Under the pieces are notes generated by a model that saw nothing but the letters and a program-made list of their open reading frames with translations, did no database searches and had not been told where the DNA came from. From Clostridiales bacterium UBA6114 (GTDB lineage: Bacteria; Bacillota; Clostridia; Oscillospirales; Butyricicoccaceae): a stretch of 64,000 nt of DNA. Numbering within the stretch: the first letter of the stretch is position 1; the number at the start of each line of letters is the position of its first letter. The position numbers and the translations under genes were made by a program. The DNA lies in contig DIWE01000037.1 in NCBI GenBank assembly GCA_002423435.1, positions 99,610 to 163,609 of the forward strand. The letters run 5' to 3'. Shown here piece by piece: positions 55,566 through 63,715 of this stretch.

Positions 55566-56543
55566 ATGGAGTCAAAGAGAATCAAACGTATCGGCGTGCT
55601 GACAAGCGGAGGCGATTCGCCCGGCATGAACGCAGCCATCCGCGCAATCGCGCGGACCGCCTCGGCCAATTCCATTGCATGCCTTGGAATAAGACGCGGT
55701 TATAACGGTCTTATCAACGAGGACGTTATCGAGCTCGATGCAAGACGCGTCGACGGCATCATCACCCATGGCGGGACGATGCTGTATACGGCGAGATGCG
55801 AGGAGTTTAAAACCCGTGAGGGTATCGTAAAAGCGGTCCATACCTGCTCGTATCTCGGGATCGACAGCCTGATCGCAATCGGCGGCGACGGCACATTCCG
55901 CGGCGCGAAAGATCTGTCGGAAAACGGGATCCGGATCATCGGCATTCCCGGCACGATCGACAACGATATCTCTTCCACCGAATATACGATCGGGTTTGAC
56001 ACCGCCTGCACCACGGCGCTCGACGCAGTCGACAAGCTGCGCGACACCATGCAGTCGCACGAACGCTGTTCGGTCGTCGAGGTGATGGGCCGGCACGCGG
56101 GACATCTCGCCCTTTATGTCGGCATCGCCTCGGGCGCGACCGCGGTGCTGACGCCGGAATCCCCGGTGGATTTCGAGGAGGATATCTTCGAGAAGATCAG
56201 GACCGGGCGCATCCGCGGACGGAATCATCACATCATTATCGTGGCGGAAGGCTTCGGCAACGCGCAGGAGGTCGCCGACCGCATCCATGAAGAAACGGGA
56301 ATCGAGACGAGGGTCACGATCCTGGGACATGTGCAGCGCGGCGGAAGCCCGACGGTCCGGGACCGCGTCGCCGCGACGCTGATGGGCTCCTATGCCGTAG
56401 ATATCCTGATGGAAGGGAAGCAAAACCGCATTGTCTGCATGCAAAACGGCAAAATCTGCGACATGGATATTATAGAGGCTCTCAACATGAGTAAACCGCT
56501 CGACCCCAATATGCTGAAAGTCCAGAAAATCGTTTCCATCTGA
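55566..56543 (+). CDS. pfkA: ATP-dependent 6-phosphofructokinase
   Basis: Commits fructose 6-phosphate to glycolysis. The 325 residues start RIGVLTSGGDSPGMNAAIR. The phosphoryl donor residues are of the ATP type: GGDGTFRGA, with Gly after the Asp, and GIPGTIDNDI, with Gly where PPi enzymes have Lys. EVMGRHAGHLALYVG and GHVQRGGSPTVRDR complete the family set. ATG 55566 lies eight bases after AAGGAGG. It converges on a second phosphofructokinase of the other type. Confidence 0.94.
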   Translation: MESKRIKRIGVLTSGGDSPGMNAAIRAIARTASANSIACLGIRRGYNGLINEDVIELDARRVDGIITHGGTMLYTARCEEFKTREGIVKAVHTCSYLGIDSLIAIGGDGTFRGAKDLSENGIRIIGIPGTIDNDISSTEYTIGFDTACTTALDAVDKLRDTMQSHERCSVVEVMGRHAGHLALYVGIASGATAVLTPESPVDFEEDIFEKIRTGRIRGRNHHIIIVAEGFGNAQEVADRIHEETGIETRVTILGHVQRGGSPTVRDRVAATLMGSYAVDILMEGKQNRIVCMQNGKICDMDIIEALNMSKPLDPNMLKVQKIVSI

Positions 56544-56556
56544 AAACACGACAAAA

Positions 56557-56587
56557 AACCCCGCGCGCCGTTTCGGCGCGCGGGGTT
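56557..56587. terminator. Shared terminator between the two phosphofructokinase genes
   Basis: AACCCCGCGCGCCG (56557-56570) pairs perfectly with CGGCGCGCGGGGTT (56574-56587) around a three-base loop. On the minus strand six T follow, so it is a strong terminator for the PPi-type gene; on the + strand the following sequence is only AT-rich. Confidence 0.88.
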
Positions 56588-56604
56588 CACTTTATATATG
56601 TTTT

Positions 56605-57852
56605 TTATTTTGCCAAAACTTTTTTCAGCTTCGCAAAGCGCGGCACCCCGTTTACCCTTGGCGGGGACGCCTCGCCCTGGATGAGGGGGAGCACATAGTC
56701 GATAAATTCCTTCTTCACGCCGTTTCCTGCCTCGTTGATCCATTCAAGCGGCACCTTTTTTTCAGTGTTCGCAACGATTGTCAAGTCTATCAACTTTACA
56801 TTGCAGCGGTATTTGCCGTTTACGGTTTCGCGCTCGAACGCGACCATTTTATCCGTTATCCCGGAAGCGGCGTTTTCGACGGCCGCCTTTCCGGCAAGAT
56901 AGGCCTCGTCAAGGTCGGTCTGCGACGCGCAGTGCGCGGCGCAGCGCTGCATCAGCGAAAACTCGATCGCGCGCGTCTTGCATTTTAACTGGTGTTTGAT
57001 CAGGTTCGCAAGCGAGCTCGCAACCCCGCCGAGCTGCGCATGTCCGAAGCTGTCGCGCGCGACGTCGCCCTCGGCGAACACCTCGGCGATCAGCTTTCCG
57101 TCCCTGTTCGAAATGCCCTCTGAAACCGCGATAATGCATTTGCCGGTTTCGTCGTAGATCCTTTTTACGTCGGCGAGAAAGCGGTCCATATCGAACGGGA
57201 CCTCGGGGAGGTAAATCAGGTCGGGGCCCTCGCCGAAATAGGAGGCGACGGCGGACGCGCCGGCGAGCCATCCCGCATGGCGGCCCATGATCTCGAGGAC
57301 CGTCACGGTCCCGATGTCGTATACGCGCGCGTCATGATAGATCTCCATCGAGGTCGTCGCGATGAATTTTGCGGCCGAGCCGTAGCCGGGGCAGTGGTCC
57401 GTGCCGAAAAGGTCGTTGTCGATTGTTTTTGGGACGCCCATCACACGGCATTCATAACCGTTTTTTATCATGTATTTGGATATTTTGTTGCAGGTATCCA
57501 TCGAATCGTTGCCGCCGTTGTAAAAGAAATATCGGATGTCGTATTTCCTGAAGATCTCAAGAATCCGCTTGTAGTCCGTGTCGTCCTGGTCCGGGTCCTT
57601 GAGCTTGTATCGGCAGGAGCCGAGTGCGGAGGAAGGCGTGTTCATTAACAGCTTAAGCTCGTCGGGATCTTCCTGCGCCATGTCGTAGAGCTTGTCGTCG
57701 AGCACGCCGCGGATTCCGTGCGCCGCGCCGTAAACCTTTGTTATCACGTCGCTTTTAAGCGCCGTCTCAATGACTCCCAACGCGCTGGCGTTGATGACGG
57801 AAGTAGGGCCTCCCGACTGGCCGATGATGCATGCACCCTTAAGGCATCCCAT
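56605..57852 (-). CDS. Phosphofructokinase, predicted PPi-dependent
   Basis: Second PFK-family enzyme, 415 residues, longer than the ATP enzyme. The donor-determining residues are those of pyrophosphate-dependent forms: YNGGNDSMDT, with Asp at the position where ATP enzymes have Gly, and GVPKTIDNDL with Lys. IMGRHAGWLAG and the N-terminal IIGQSGGPTSVINAS are also typical of that branch. PPi enzymes are reversible and spare ATP. ATG 57852 follows AGGAGG by six bases. Its leader carries two stable hairpins. Confidence 0.85.
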   Translation of the reverse strand: MGCLKGACIIGQSGGPTSVINASALGVIETALKSDVITKVYGAAHGIRGVLDDKLYDMAQEDPDELKLLMNTPSSALGSCRYKLKDPDQDDTDYKRILEIFRKYDIRYFFYNGGNDSMDTCNKISKYMIKNGYECRVMGVPKTIDNDLFGTDHCPGYGSAAKFIATTSMEIYHDARVYDIGTVTVLEIMGRHAGWLAGASAVASYFGEGPDLIYLPEVPFDMDRFLADVKRIYDETGKCIIAVSEGISNRDGKLIAEVFAEGDVARDSFGHAQLGGVASSLANLIKHQLKCKTRAIEFSLMQRCAAHCASQTDLDEAYLAGKAAVENAASGITDKMVAFERETVNGKYRCNVKLIDLTIVANTEKKVPLEWINEAGNGVKKEFIDYVLPLIQGEASPPRVNGVPRFAKLKKVLAK

Positions 57853-58174
57853 ATGAAAACCTCCTGAATTTAGTTTTGCACCGTGCAATCCGCTTTGACG
57901 GATTGCCGTCTTTTGCGCTTGCCCGCAGAGGAGCGGGCAAAAGGCAACAAAAATCCCCGGTATTATAACCGATTAGAGGTTACTATATCATAGCTTTGTA
58001 TGAAAATCAATTTTTAAAAATCAAATCCTGCAAAATGTGCTACAATAATATAAGGTGATTTCACGGGATAATATCCGCCGGCATAGAGTATTTTTTAATT
58101 TCTGGTTTTTTTCTTGCTTTGTCCTGCAAAAAAAGTTAATATAAAGATGTAATTTTTTCAAAGGAGTCTTTATT
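57853..58174. other. Divergent control region, PPi-type PFK and fba
   Basis: No gene in these 322 bases. The left part is the leader of the PFK gene, with hairpins GCAATCCG-CTTTGA-CGGATTGC (57885-57906) and TTGCCCGC-AGAGGA-GCGGGCAA (57919-57940), the latter extended by outer TTGCC and GGCAA. The right part is AT-rich and holds the fba promoter, for which I see only weak candidates (TTGCTT near 58114 with TAATAT 17 bases on). Confidence 0.6.
57982..58010 (-). promoter_or_regulatory. Promoter of the PPi-type PFK gene
   Basis: On the minus strand, TTGATT (58005-58010), a 17-base spacer and TATAGT (57982-57987). It gives a leader of about 120 bases containing both hairpins. Confidence 0.6.
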
Positions 58175-59110
58175 ATGCCACTTGTCACAACAACCGAGAT
58201 GTTTAAGAAGGCCTACGAGGGCGGATATGCAATCGGGGCTTTCAATGTCAACAACATGGAGATTGTACAGGGAATCACAGAAGCCGCCAAGGAAGAAAAC
58301 GCTCCCCTGATTCTCCAGGTTTCGGCGGGTGCCAGAAAGTATGCAAAGCATGTCTACCTTATGAAGCTGGTAGAGGCGGCAATTTCCGATACCGGGCTGC
58401 CGATTGCGCTGCACCTGGATCACGGCGATGATTTTGAAATCTGCAAATCCTGCATTGACGGAGGTTTTTCATCCGTCATGATCGACGGCTCGAAGCACGA
58501 CTTTGAAACAAATATCAAAATTACGAAACAGGTTGTGGAATATGCGCATTCCAAAGGGGTCGTGGTCGAAGGCGAGCTCGGAAAACTCGCCGGCATCGAA
58601 GACGCCGTAAATGTTAAGGCTGAGGACGCCCAATTTACAAACCCCGCCGAGGTGGAGGAATTTGTGACCAAAACGGGCGTCGATTCGCTCGCGATTGCGA
58701 TCGGCACGAGCCACGGCGCATACAAGTTTAAGCCCGGCCAGAAACCGCGCCTTCGTTTCGATATCCTGGAAGAGGTCGGGAAAAGGCTCCCAGGCTTCCC
58801 GATTGTTTTGCACGGCGCATCGTCCGTCATGCCGGAATACGTCAAAATCGTCAACGAATTCGGCGGAAAAATGCCGGACGCGATCGGCGTTCCGGAGGAC
58901 ATGCTTCGCCAGGCCTCCAAAATGGCCGTCTGCAAAATCAATATCGACTCCGATCTGCGCCTTGCCATGACCGCGTCGATCCGTCAGCATATGGCGGAGC
59001 ACCCGGAGCATTTCGATCCGCGGCAGTACCTCACGCCCGCGCGCGCAAACATCAAGGCCGTCGTGCAGCATAAAATCAGGGAAGTCCTGGGCTGCAGCGG
59101 AAAAGCGTAA
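58175..59110 (+). CDS. fba: Class II fructose-bisphosphate aldolase
   Basis: Zinc-dependent aldolase splitting fructose 1,6-bisphosphate. The 311 residues contain ALHLDHGDDFE with a zinc His and the catalytic Asp, EGELGKLAG, GTSHGAYKF and VLHGASSV with further zinc His residues, and the phosphate motif KINIDSDLR. ATG 58175 follows AAAGGAG. It acts directly after the phosphofructokinases encoded beside it. Confidence 0.96.
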   Translation: MPLVTTTEMFKKAYEGGYAIGAFNVNNMEIVQGITEAAKEENAPLILQVSAGARKYAKHVYLMKLVEAAISDTGLPIALHLDHGDDFEICKSCIDGGFSSVMIDGSKHDFETNIKITKQVVEYAHSKGVVVEGELGKLAGIEDAVNVKAEDAQFTNPAEVEEFVTKTGVDSLAIAIGTSHGAYKFKPGQKPRLRFDILEEVGKRLPGFPIVLHGASSVMPEYVKIVNEFGGKMPDAIGVPEDMLRQASKMAVCKINIDSDLRLAMTASIRQHMAEHPEHFDPRQYLTPARANIKAVVQHKIREVLGCSGKA

Positions 59111-59125
59111 GGAATCAATTATGCG

Positions 59126-59156
59126 AAAGAGAACCGATTTGCCTCGGTTCTCTTTT
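59126..59156 (+). terminator. Terminator of fba
   Basis: AAAGAGAACCGA (59126-59137) pairs with TCGGTTCTCTTT (59144-59155) around TTTGCC, ending in a T-rich run. Confidence 0.88.
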
Positions 59157-59500
59157 ATTTAATATCCACTGAACAAATCAAAAACCGGCGAAATTGGAAG
59201 AATGCGCAATTTTTGCGATTTCAACCGTTTTTGATTCCCCCAAGTGCAAGGTATCCTTTAAATACCTTGCATTTGGGGCGCATCATTATGACGCGCCGGT
59301 TCATCGAGATATCAAAGAGTGCTGCAAACCGTTGAAACTGACGTTTTCAACGGTTTGCGCGGTTTTAGCCGCGCAAACAAAACCGATTTGATTCGGTTTT
59401 TGGAAAAATAGTCACGTAAACGCAACGTAATTTTTCAAAAAAGGCGTAAGAACCTATTTTGTCTACAATCTGATTTGCCGGTTTGTTTAGCAGATACTGT
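59157..59500. other. Intergenic cluster of tandem hairpins
   Basis: No credible gene. Successive inverted repeats fill the stretch: CCCCAAGTGCAAGGTAT with its complement (59238-59278, 17 pairs, one G-U); GGCGCATCA with TGACGCGCC (59277-59297); GCAAACCGTTGAAA with its complement (59324-59358); TGCGCGG with CCGCGCA (59356-59375); AAAACCGA with TCGGTTTT (59379-59400). A weaker one spans about 59178-59240. The last resembles the fba terminator. A 65-codon frame across it follows from the palindromes and has no family likeness. Confidence 0.7.
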
Positions 59501-59842
59501 TTATTTCGTCAGGATCACCTTGACCGGTTTGTTTTTCTCAAGGCAGTTCAATATCACATTGCGCGTGCCTCCGGACTTTCCGTCCCAGAGAGCAAGCACG
59601 TAATCGGCGTGCTTTACAATGAGCGTGTTGCGTTCGAGCGGCGCCGTGCGGCCGTATGTATCGTAATCGGGGTAGAACACGGTAAGCTTTAGGTTGTTTC
59701 TGCGCGCGTACTCCTCGGCGAGCGAATCGGCGCCCTGCGCTCCGCCGCTCACAATTTCACTGACGCCGATCGGCATATATTCGCAGATTTTTTCATAAAA
59801 TTCCGGACTTACGCTTCTTGAACCGACAACAGCCACTTTCAT
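59501..59842 (-). CDS. SLOG family (DUF2493-like) nucleotide-binding protein
   Basis: Rossmann-like protein of 113 residues related to the DprA/LOG (SLOG) superfamily. It starts KVAVVGSRSVS, contains the phosphate-binding SGGAQGADSLAEEYA, and ends with ERNTLIVKHADYVLALWDGKSGGT. Such small proteins probably bind nucleotides or nucleotide-derived ligands; the role of this one is unknown. A weak GGTGAT site precedes ATG 59842. It converges on fba and is divergent from spoIVB. Confidence 0.82.
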   Translation of the reverse strand: MKVAVVGSRSVSPEFYEKICEYMPIGVSEIVSGGAQGADSLAEEYARRNNLKLTVFYPDYDTYGRTAPLERNTLIVKHADYVLALWDGKSGGTRNVILNCLEKNKPVKVILTK

Positions 59843-60001
59843 ATCATCACCGTTTTTAAGTTTACCATTATTTTCATATTTATAAAAGTGAAATTTACTT
59901 TGTTTGAAATAATTTATTGTCTCGATTTCGGGAGCCGCCTTGCATCAAAGATGTTATAAATTTCAAAGCCAAATGAGGCGAATATTGTTTTTTTTCCCGC
60001 G

Positions 60002-60030
60002 TGTATTCAACTGATCTTAAGCACATATTA
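60002..60030 (+). promoter_or_regulatory. Candidate forespore sigma (SigG/SigF) promoter of spoIVB
   Basis: TGTATT (60002-60007), 16 bases, and CATATTA (60024-60030), which matches the CATnnTA -10 of SigG. The predicted start near 60037 gives a 22-base leader with GAGAGGTG. In Bacillus spoIVB is read by SigF and SigG, so the match is expected but not proven. Confidence 0.45.
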
Positions 60031-60058
60031 TTTAAGCCGGCATAAGAGAGGTGAAGAA

Positions 60059-61144
60059 ATGCAGGAAAAAATATCAAAATTTATGAAAAACACCGGGCTT
60101 TTTATTTGTCTTTTTTCGGTCGTTTTATTTGGCGGCAACGCAGCTGCAGCTGAAACAGACGCGGTCCAGACAACAGCTGATTATTCCGATATGATGCTGA
60201 TTCCGTATGGAAAGACAAGCGGCATCAAGCTTTTCGCGGACGGTATCATGGTCGTCGAGCTTTCCGCAATTTCGTCTGACTACGGGGAACGCTCCGTGGC
60301 GGCAAACGCGGGGATTCAGGTGGGGGATATGATCACGCATGTAAACGGCGTAAAAATCACCTCAACCGAACATTTCCAGTCCATGATCGATAAATGCAAC
60401 GGAAGCGCCGTACAGCTGACGGTTGTGCGGAACAATAAATCCATGAAGATCAGGGTGACACCGGATAAGAGCGCTTCCGACGGCAAATACCGCATCGGCG
60501 CATGGGTGCGCGACAGCATGGCCGGGATCGGCACAATCACGTTCATTGATCCCAAAACAGGAATTTTCGGCGCGCTTGGCCACGGCATCTGTGACGTTGA
60601 CACGGGAAAGCTGATGCCGTTTGCGTCGGGCAGTATTGTTCCTTCGACCATAACGTCGATTAAAAAAGGCGTCAGCGGCACACCCGGAGAGCTTCGCGGA
60701 GAGTTTGAGGCATCAAAGGATATCGGGATTTTCTATTCCAATACAGATAAAGGCATTTTCGGAAAAATAACCGAACGAGCCCTCTATTCAACCTTGAAAC
60801 CTGTTCCCGTGGCGAAAAGAAATGAGATTCAGATCGGCCATGCTACTATTGTTTCCAATATCAGCGGAAATTCGTGCAAAACGTATGAAATCGAAATAAC
60901 CAAAATTTACGAGGGCAATGCAGACGGCGACAAAAATATGCTGATCACCGTTACGGACAAAAGGCTTTTGGATTCCACCGGCGGAATTGTCCAGGGTATG
61001 AGCGGCAGCCCCGTCTTGCAGAACGGAAAGCTGATCGGCGCCGTAACCCATGTGCTCGTCAACGATCCCAAAAAAGGTTTTGCGATTTTTATCGATAACA
61101 TGCTAAGCAACACAAAGTTCGAAAAAATGCCAAAAGCTGCATAA
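60059..61144 (+). CDS. spoIVB: SpoIVB serine peptidase
   Basis: Sporulation signalling protease made in the forespore and secreted into the space between the membranes; it triggers SpoIVFB-mediated activation of SigK. The 361 residues have one N-terminal membrane span (about 11-30), a PDZ domain (about 75-135, GIQVGDMITHVNGV), and the S55 peptidase domain with catalytic His in ALGHGICD and Ser in GMSGSPVL. It precedes spo0A, the conserved order in spore-formers. ATG 60059 follows GAGAGGTG. Confidence 0.95.
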   Translation: MQEKISKFMKNTGLFICLFSVVLFGGNAAAAETDAVQTTADYSDMMLIPYGKTSGIKLFADGIMVVELSAISSDYGERSVAANAGIQVGDMITHVNGVKITSTEHFQSMIDKCNGSAVQLTVVRNNKSMKIRVTPDKSASDGKYRIGAWVRDSMAGIGTITFIDPKTGIFGALGHGICDVDTGKLMPFASGSIVPSTITSIKKGVSGTPGELRGEFEASKDIGIFYSNTDKGIFGKITERALYSTLKPVPVAKRNEIQIGHATIVSNISGNSCKTYEIEITKIYEGNADGDKNMLITVTDKRLLDSTGGIVQGMSGSPVLQNGKLIGAVTHVLVNDPKKGFAIFIDNMLSNTKFEKMPKAA

Positions 61145-61280
61145 AATATGTAGAACGGTGGCACACGAAACTTCCAGATTTTTCTAAATTTTTACTTGTA
61201 ATAACAGGTAATATATGTTAATTTATTAGTGTAGTACTACGAATTATAAACGTTATGTTGGAACAAGGGAGAAAAGGATC

Positions 61281-62066
61281 ATGGAAAACAGAATTAAAGT
61301 GCTTATTGCCGATGATAACAATGATTTCCGTACACTTCTTGTTGATGCTCTTGAGCAGGAAAGCTCGATTGAAATAGTCGGATGTGCTGCCGATGGCCAT
61401 GAGATTATCAGAAAGGTAACTTCGCTTGAACCGGACGTGCTGATTACCGACGCAATTCTCCCGCATCTGGACGGACTTGGAGCGATCAAATCATTAAACA
61501 GCTTAAACCTCAAAAAAAAGCCGGCTGTCTATGTGCTGTCCTCTTTCTCTAGTGATTATATAACGATGGAAGCGTCGATGCTTGGAGTCAGTTATTTCAT
61601 GTTAAAACCGTTTGACATGAACACTTTGATTGAGCGGGTCAAGCAGTACAGGACAATGCAGCAAAGCTTCGCAAATACAGCTCCGACTGTTAAAGCGCCC
61701 AGATCCGATGTCGATATTGAGGTGCGCGTCACAAATGTGATCCATGAAATCGGCGTCCCGGCCCATATCAAAGGTTATCAGTACCTCCGGGACGCGATCA
61801 TCATGACGGTAAACGATATGGATGTCATAAACGCAATTACAAAAGTACTTTATCCGAGTGTGGCCAAGAAGTATCAGACGACCTCCTCGCGTGTCGAGCG
61901 TGCAATCCGTCACGCAATCGAGGTAGCCTGGGACAGGGGAGACTTGGAAACCCTCCAGAATTTCTTTGGCTATACCGTCTCGAATACAAAGGGAAAGCCG
62001 ACCAACTCGGAGTTTATTTCCATGATCGCCGATCGCCTTCGTCTTCAATTAAAATGCAGCAGTTAA
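61281..62066 (+). CDS. spo0A: Sporulation master regulator Spo0A
   Basis: Response regulator that starts sporulation. The 261 residues have a receiver domain with the acidic pocket D11-D12, phosphoacceptor D57 in LITDAILP and the conserved Lys in MLKPFD, a linker, and the Spo0A DNA-binding domain with TTSSRVERAIRHAIEVAW as the recognition region. Length is normal. ATG 61281 follows GGGAGAAAAGGA. The 136 bases upstream are AT-rich and include a perfect palindrome GTAGTACTAC (61231-61240); I found no convincing SigH promoter. Confidence 0.97.
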   Translation: MENRIKVLIADDNNDFRTLLVDALEQESSIEIVGCAADGHEIIRKVTSLEPDVLITDAILPHLDGLGAIKSLNSLNLKKKPAVYVLSSFSSDYITMEASMLGVSYFMLKPFDMNTLIERVKQYRTMQQSFANTAPTVKAPRSDVDIEVRVTNVIHEIGVPAHIKGYQYLRDAIIMTVNDMDVINAITKVLYPSVAKKYQTTSSRVERAIRHAIEVAWDRGDLETLQNFFGYTVSNTKGKPTNSEFISMIADRLRLQLKCSS

Positions 62067-62079
62067 CCACAAGCATTCC

Positions 62080-62113
62080 GCACGGAGGTGAAAACCACCT
62101 CCGTGCGCTTTTT
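62080..62113 (+). terminator. Terminator of spo0A
   Basis: GCACGGAGGTG (62080-62090) pairs with CACCTCCGTGC (62096-62106) around AAAAC, followed by GCTTTTT. Confidence 0.9.
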
Positions 62114-62206
62114 AGTAAAATTTCTTTTCGCTTTATTGCCTTTGAAGTGACCTTGATTTATAATATCATTATAACAGAAAGATGAAAAGCCGCAAAGGAG
62201 AACGCC

Positions 62207-62863
62207 ATGGGCTCTCTCAGAATACGACGCGAAGGATCCCTTTATTCGATCGCGGAAGAAATCGCAAACGCCGTGACGCACGGCTTGGGGGCGTTGCTCG
62301 CCGTTGCCGGTACCGTGATTCTAATTGTTTTTTCGGCTCTGCAACAGGACGCATGGAAGGTGACAAGTTCGTCCATTTACGGCGCAAGCCTGATCCTGCT
62401 TTTTACCATGTCGTCGCTTTACCATGCGCTGACAAACAAAAAGGCAAAAGGTGTATTTCGGATTTTTGACCACAATTCGATTTTCATTCTGATTGCTGGC
62501 ACTTATACCCCCCTTACGCTTGTCACCCTTCGCGGCCCACTTGGCTGGACCATTTTCGGCATCGTCTGGGGTGCCGCCATTGTCGGTATTGTGCTCAATT
62601 CCATCAGCATCGAACGCTTCAAGAAATTTTCGATGATCTGTTACCTCGCAAGCGGCTGGTGCGTTGTCGCAGCCATTGTACCGATGATTCGCGCAATGGA
62701 GCTTCCGGGGCTCATACTGCTTTTTGCAGGCGGCCTTATGTATACGGGAGGCGTCGTCTTTTATAAGAAAAAGGAAATCCTGTATATGCACTCGATCTGG
62801 CATCTGTTTGTTCTGGCGGGCTCCGTCCTGCATTATTTCTGTATCCTGTTTTATGTGATCTGA
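62207..62863 (+). CDS. Hemolysin III family (PAQR) membrane protein
   Basis: Seven-span membrane protein of the YqfA/TrhA/hemolysin III family, 218 residues. Conserved residues are visible: SIAEEIANAVTHGLGA at the start, the Ser-x-x-x-His in SSLYHALT, the Asp in RIFDHNSIFILIAGTYTP, and His residues in the last part (MHSIWHLFVLAGSVLHYF), which form the metal site of PAQR proteins. In Bacillus-like organisms it affects membrane fluidity; the old haemolysin name is misleading. ATG 62207 follows AAAGGAG. Confidence 0.9.
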   Translation: MGSLRIRREGSLYSIAEEIANAVTHGLGALLAVAGTVILIVFSALQQDAWKVTSSSIYGASLILLFTMSSLYHALTNKKAKGVFRIFDHNSIFILIAGTYTPLTLVTLRGPLGWTIFGIVWGAAIVGIVLNSISIERFKKFSMICYLASGWCVVAAIVPMIRAMELPGLILLFAGGLMYTGGVVFYKKKEILYMHSIWHLFVLAGSVLHYFCILFYVI

Positions 62864-62886
62864 TTTTTAACGAAACCGAAATATAC

Positions 62887-62919
62887 AAAAAGCGGCCGGA
62901 CATCTGTCGGCCGCTTTTT
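62887..62919. terminator. Terminator after the hemolysin III family gene
   Basis: AAAAAGCGGCCG (62887-62898) pairs perfectly with CGGCCGCTTTTT (62908-62919). Symmetric A and T flanks make it usable in both directions. Confidence 0.9.
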
Positions 62920-63016
62920 GTGTTTTCGACGTCATCCATCCATTGGCTCGATTTTTTTTGCCGTCAGTATTTATTTATCATTCCTTGCATGCTATAATAT
63001 TTGTTAATGCTTTAAA

Positions 63017-63700
63017 ATGGCGGTGGATATGTTGGAATTCCGAAGGATCGTTGTGCTCGCGGGGCATTACGGCAGCGGCAAGACGGGACTTGCCTTGAAT
63101 CTCGCCCTTTTGCTGAAAAAGACAAACGACAAGGTCATTATCGCCGATCTTGACATTGTAAACCCGTATTTCCGCACAATGGACAGCGCCGACATGTTAA
63201 AGCAAAACGGAATCCGCCTCATTTCTTCCCGTTACGCAAACTCAAATCTGGAGGCGTTTTCAGTTCCGCCCGAGATTCGCTCCGTCTTTTCGCAAAAGGA
63301 CGCCCGCGTTGTTTTTGACGTCGGCGGGGACGATGCCGGCGCCGTCGCGCTCGGCCAGTTTCAGGAGCTCTTTTGCGAAGACGATTATGAAATGCTGTTT
63401 GTCATTAACCGCTGCCGCTATCTGACGCAGACGCCGGAGGAGACGATCTCTGTGATGCGCGAAATCGAGTCCGCCTCGCGCCTTAAGTTTTCCGGAATCA
63501 TCAACAACTCGAACCTGGGTCCGGAAACAAGCGCCGGAACGGTGCTGGGCTCGCTTGAATACGCCGGCAGGGTTGCGGAGCTCTCGGGGCTCGGCATCAA
63601 ATTCACGTCGGTGAGGGAAGACCTTTTGCCGGCGCTTAAAAACTATCCCGGAGCGGTTCTGGGAATTAAACTTTATAAAAAAACCATTTGGGATATTTGA
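63017..63700 (+). CDS. P-loop ATPase, MinD/ParA-like
   Basis: SIMIBI-class ATPase of 227 residues: deviant P-loop GHYGSGKTGLALN near the N-terminus, switch DLDIVNPYF, and VVFDVGGDDAG. It lacks a partner or centromere-binding domain, so chromosome partition is unlikely. In Clostridia such genes often sit directly before ferredoxin-type subunits of 2-oxoacid:ferredoxin oxidoreductases, as here, and may serve cofactor or cluster insertion; that role is inference. ATG 63017 has no clear ribosome site; ATG 63029 or TTG 63032 are alternatives. Confidence 0.72.
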   Translation: MAVDMLEFRRIVVLAGHYGSGKTGLALNLALLLKKTNDKVIIADLDIVNPYFRTMDSADMLKQNGIRLISSRYANSNLEAFSVPPEIRSVFSQKDARVVFDVGGDDAGAVALGQFQELFCEDDYEMLFVINRCRYLTQTPEETISVMREIESASRLKFSGIINNSNLGPETSAGTVLGSLEYAGRVAELSGLGIKFTSVREDLLPALKNYPGAVLGIKLYKKTIWDI

Positions 63701-63715
63701 TATGGAGGAATCGTA

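Noticed and set aside
59194..59391. 65-codon + frame after fba
   Set aside because: Made of hairpin arms; no ribosome site and no likeness to a protein family.
59157..59401. CRISPR-like array
   Set aside because: The repeats are inverted and all different; there are no equal direct repeats with spacers and no cas genes.
61145..61280. SigH promoter for spo0A
   Set aside because: A GAAT-like -10 (61241) is present but no AGGA-type -35 lies at the right distance.
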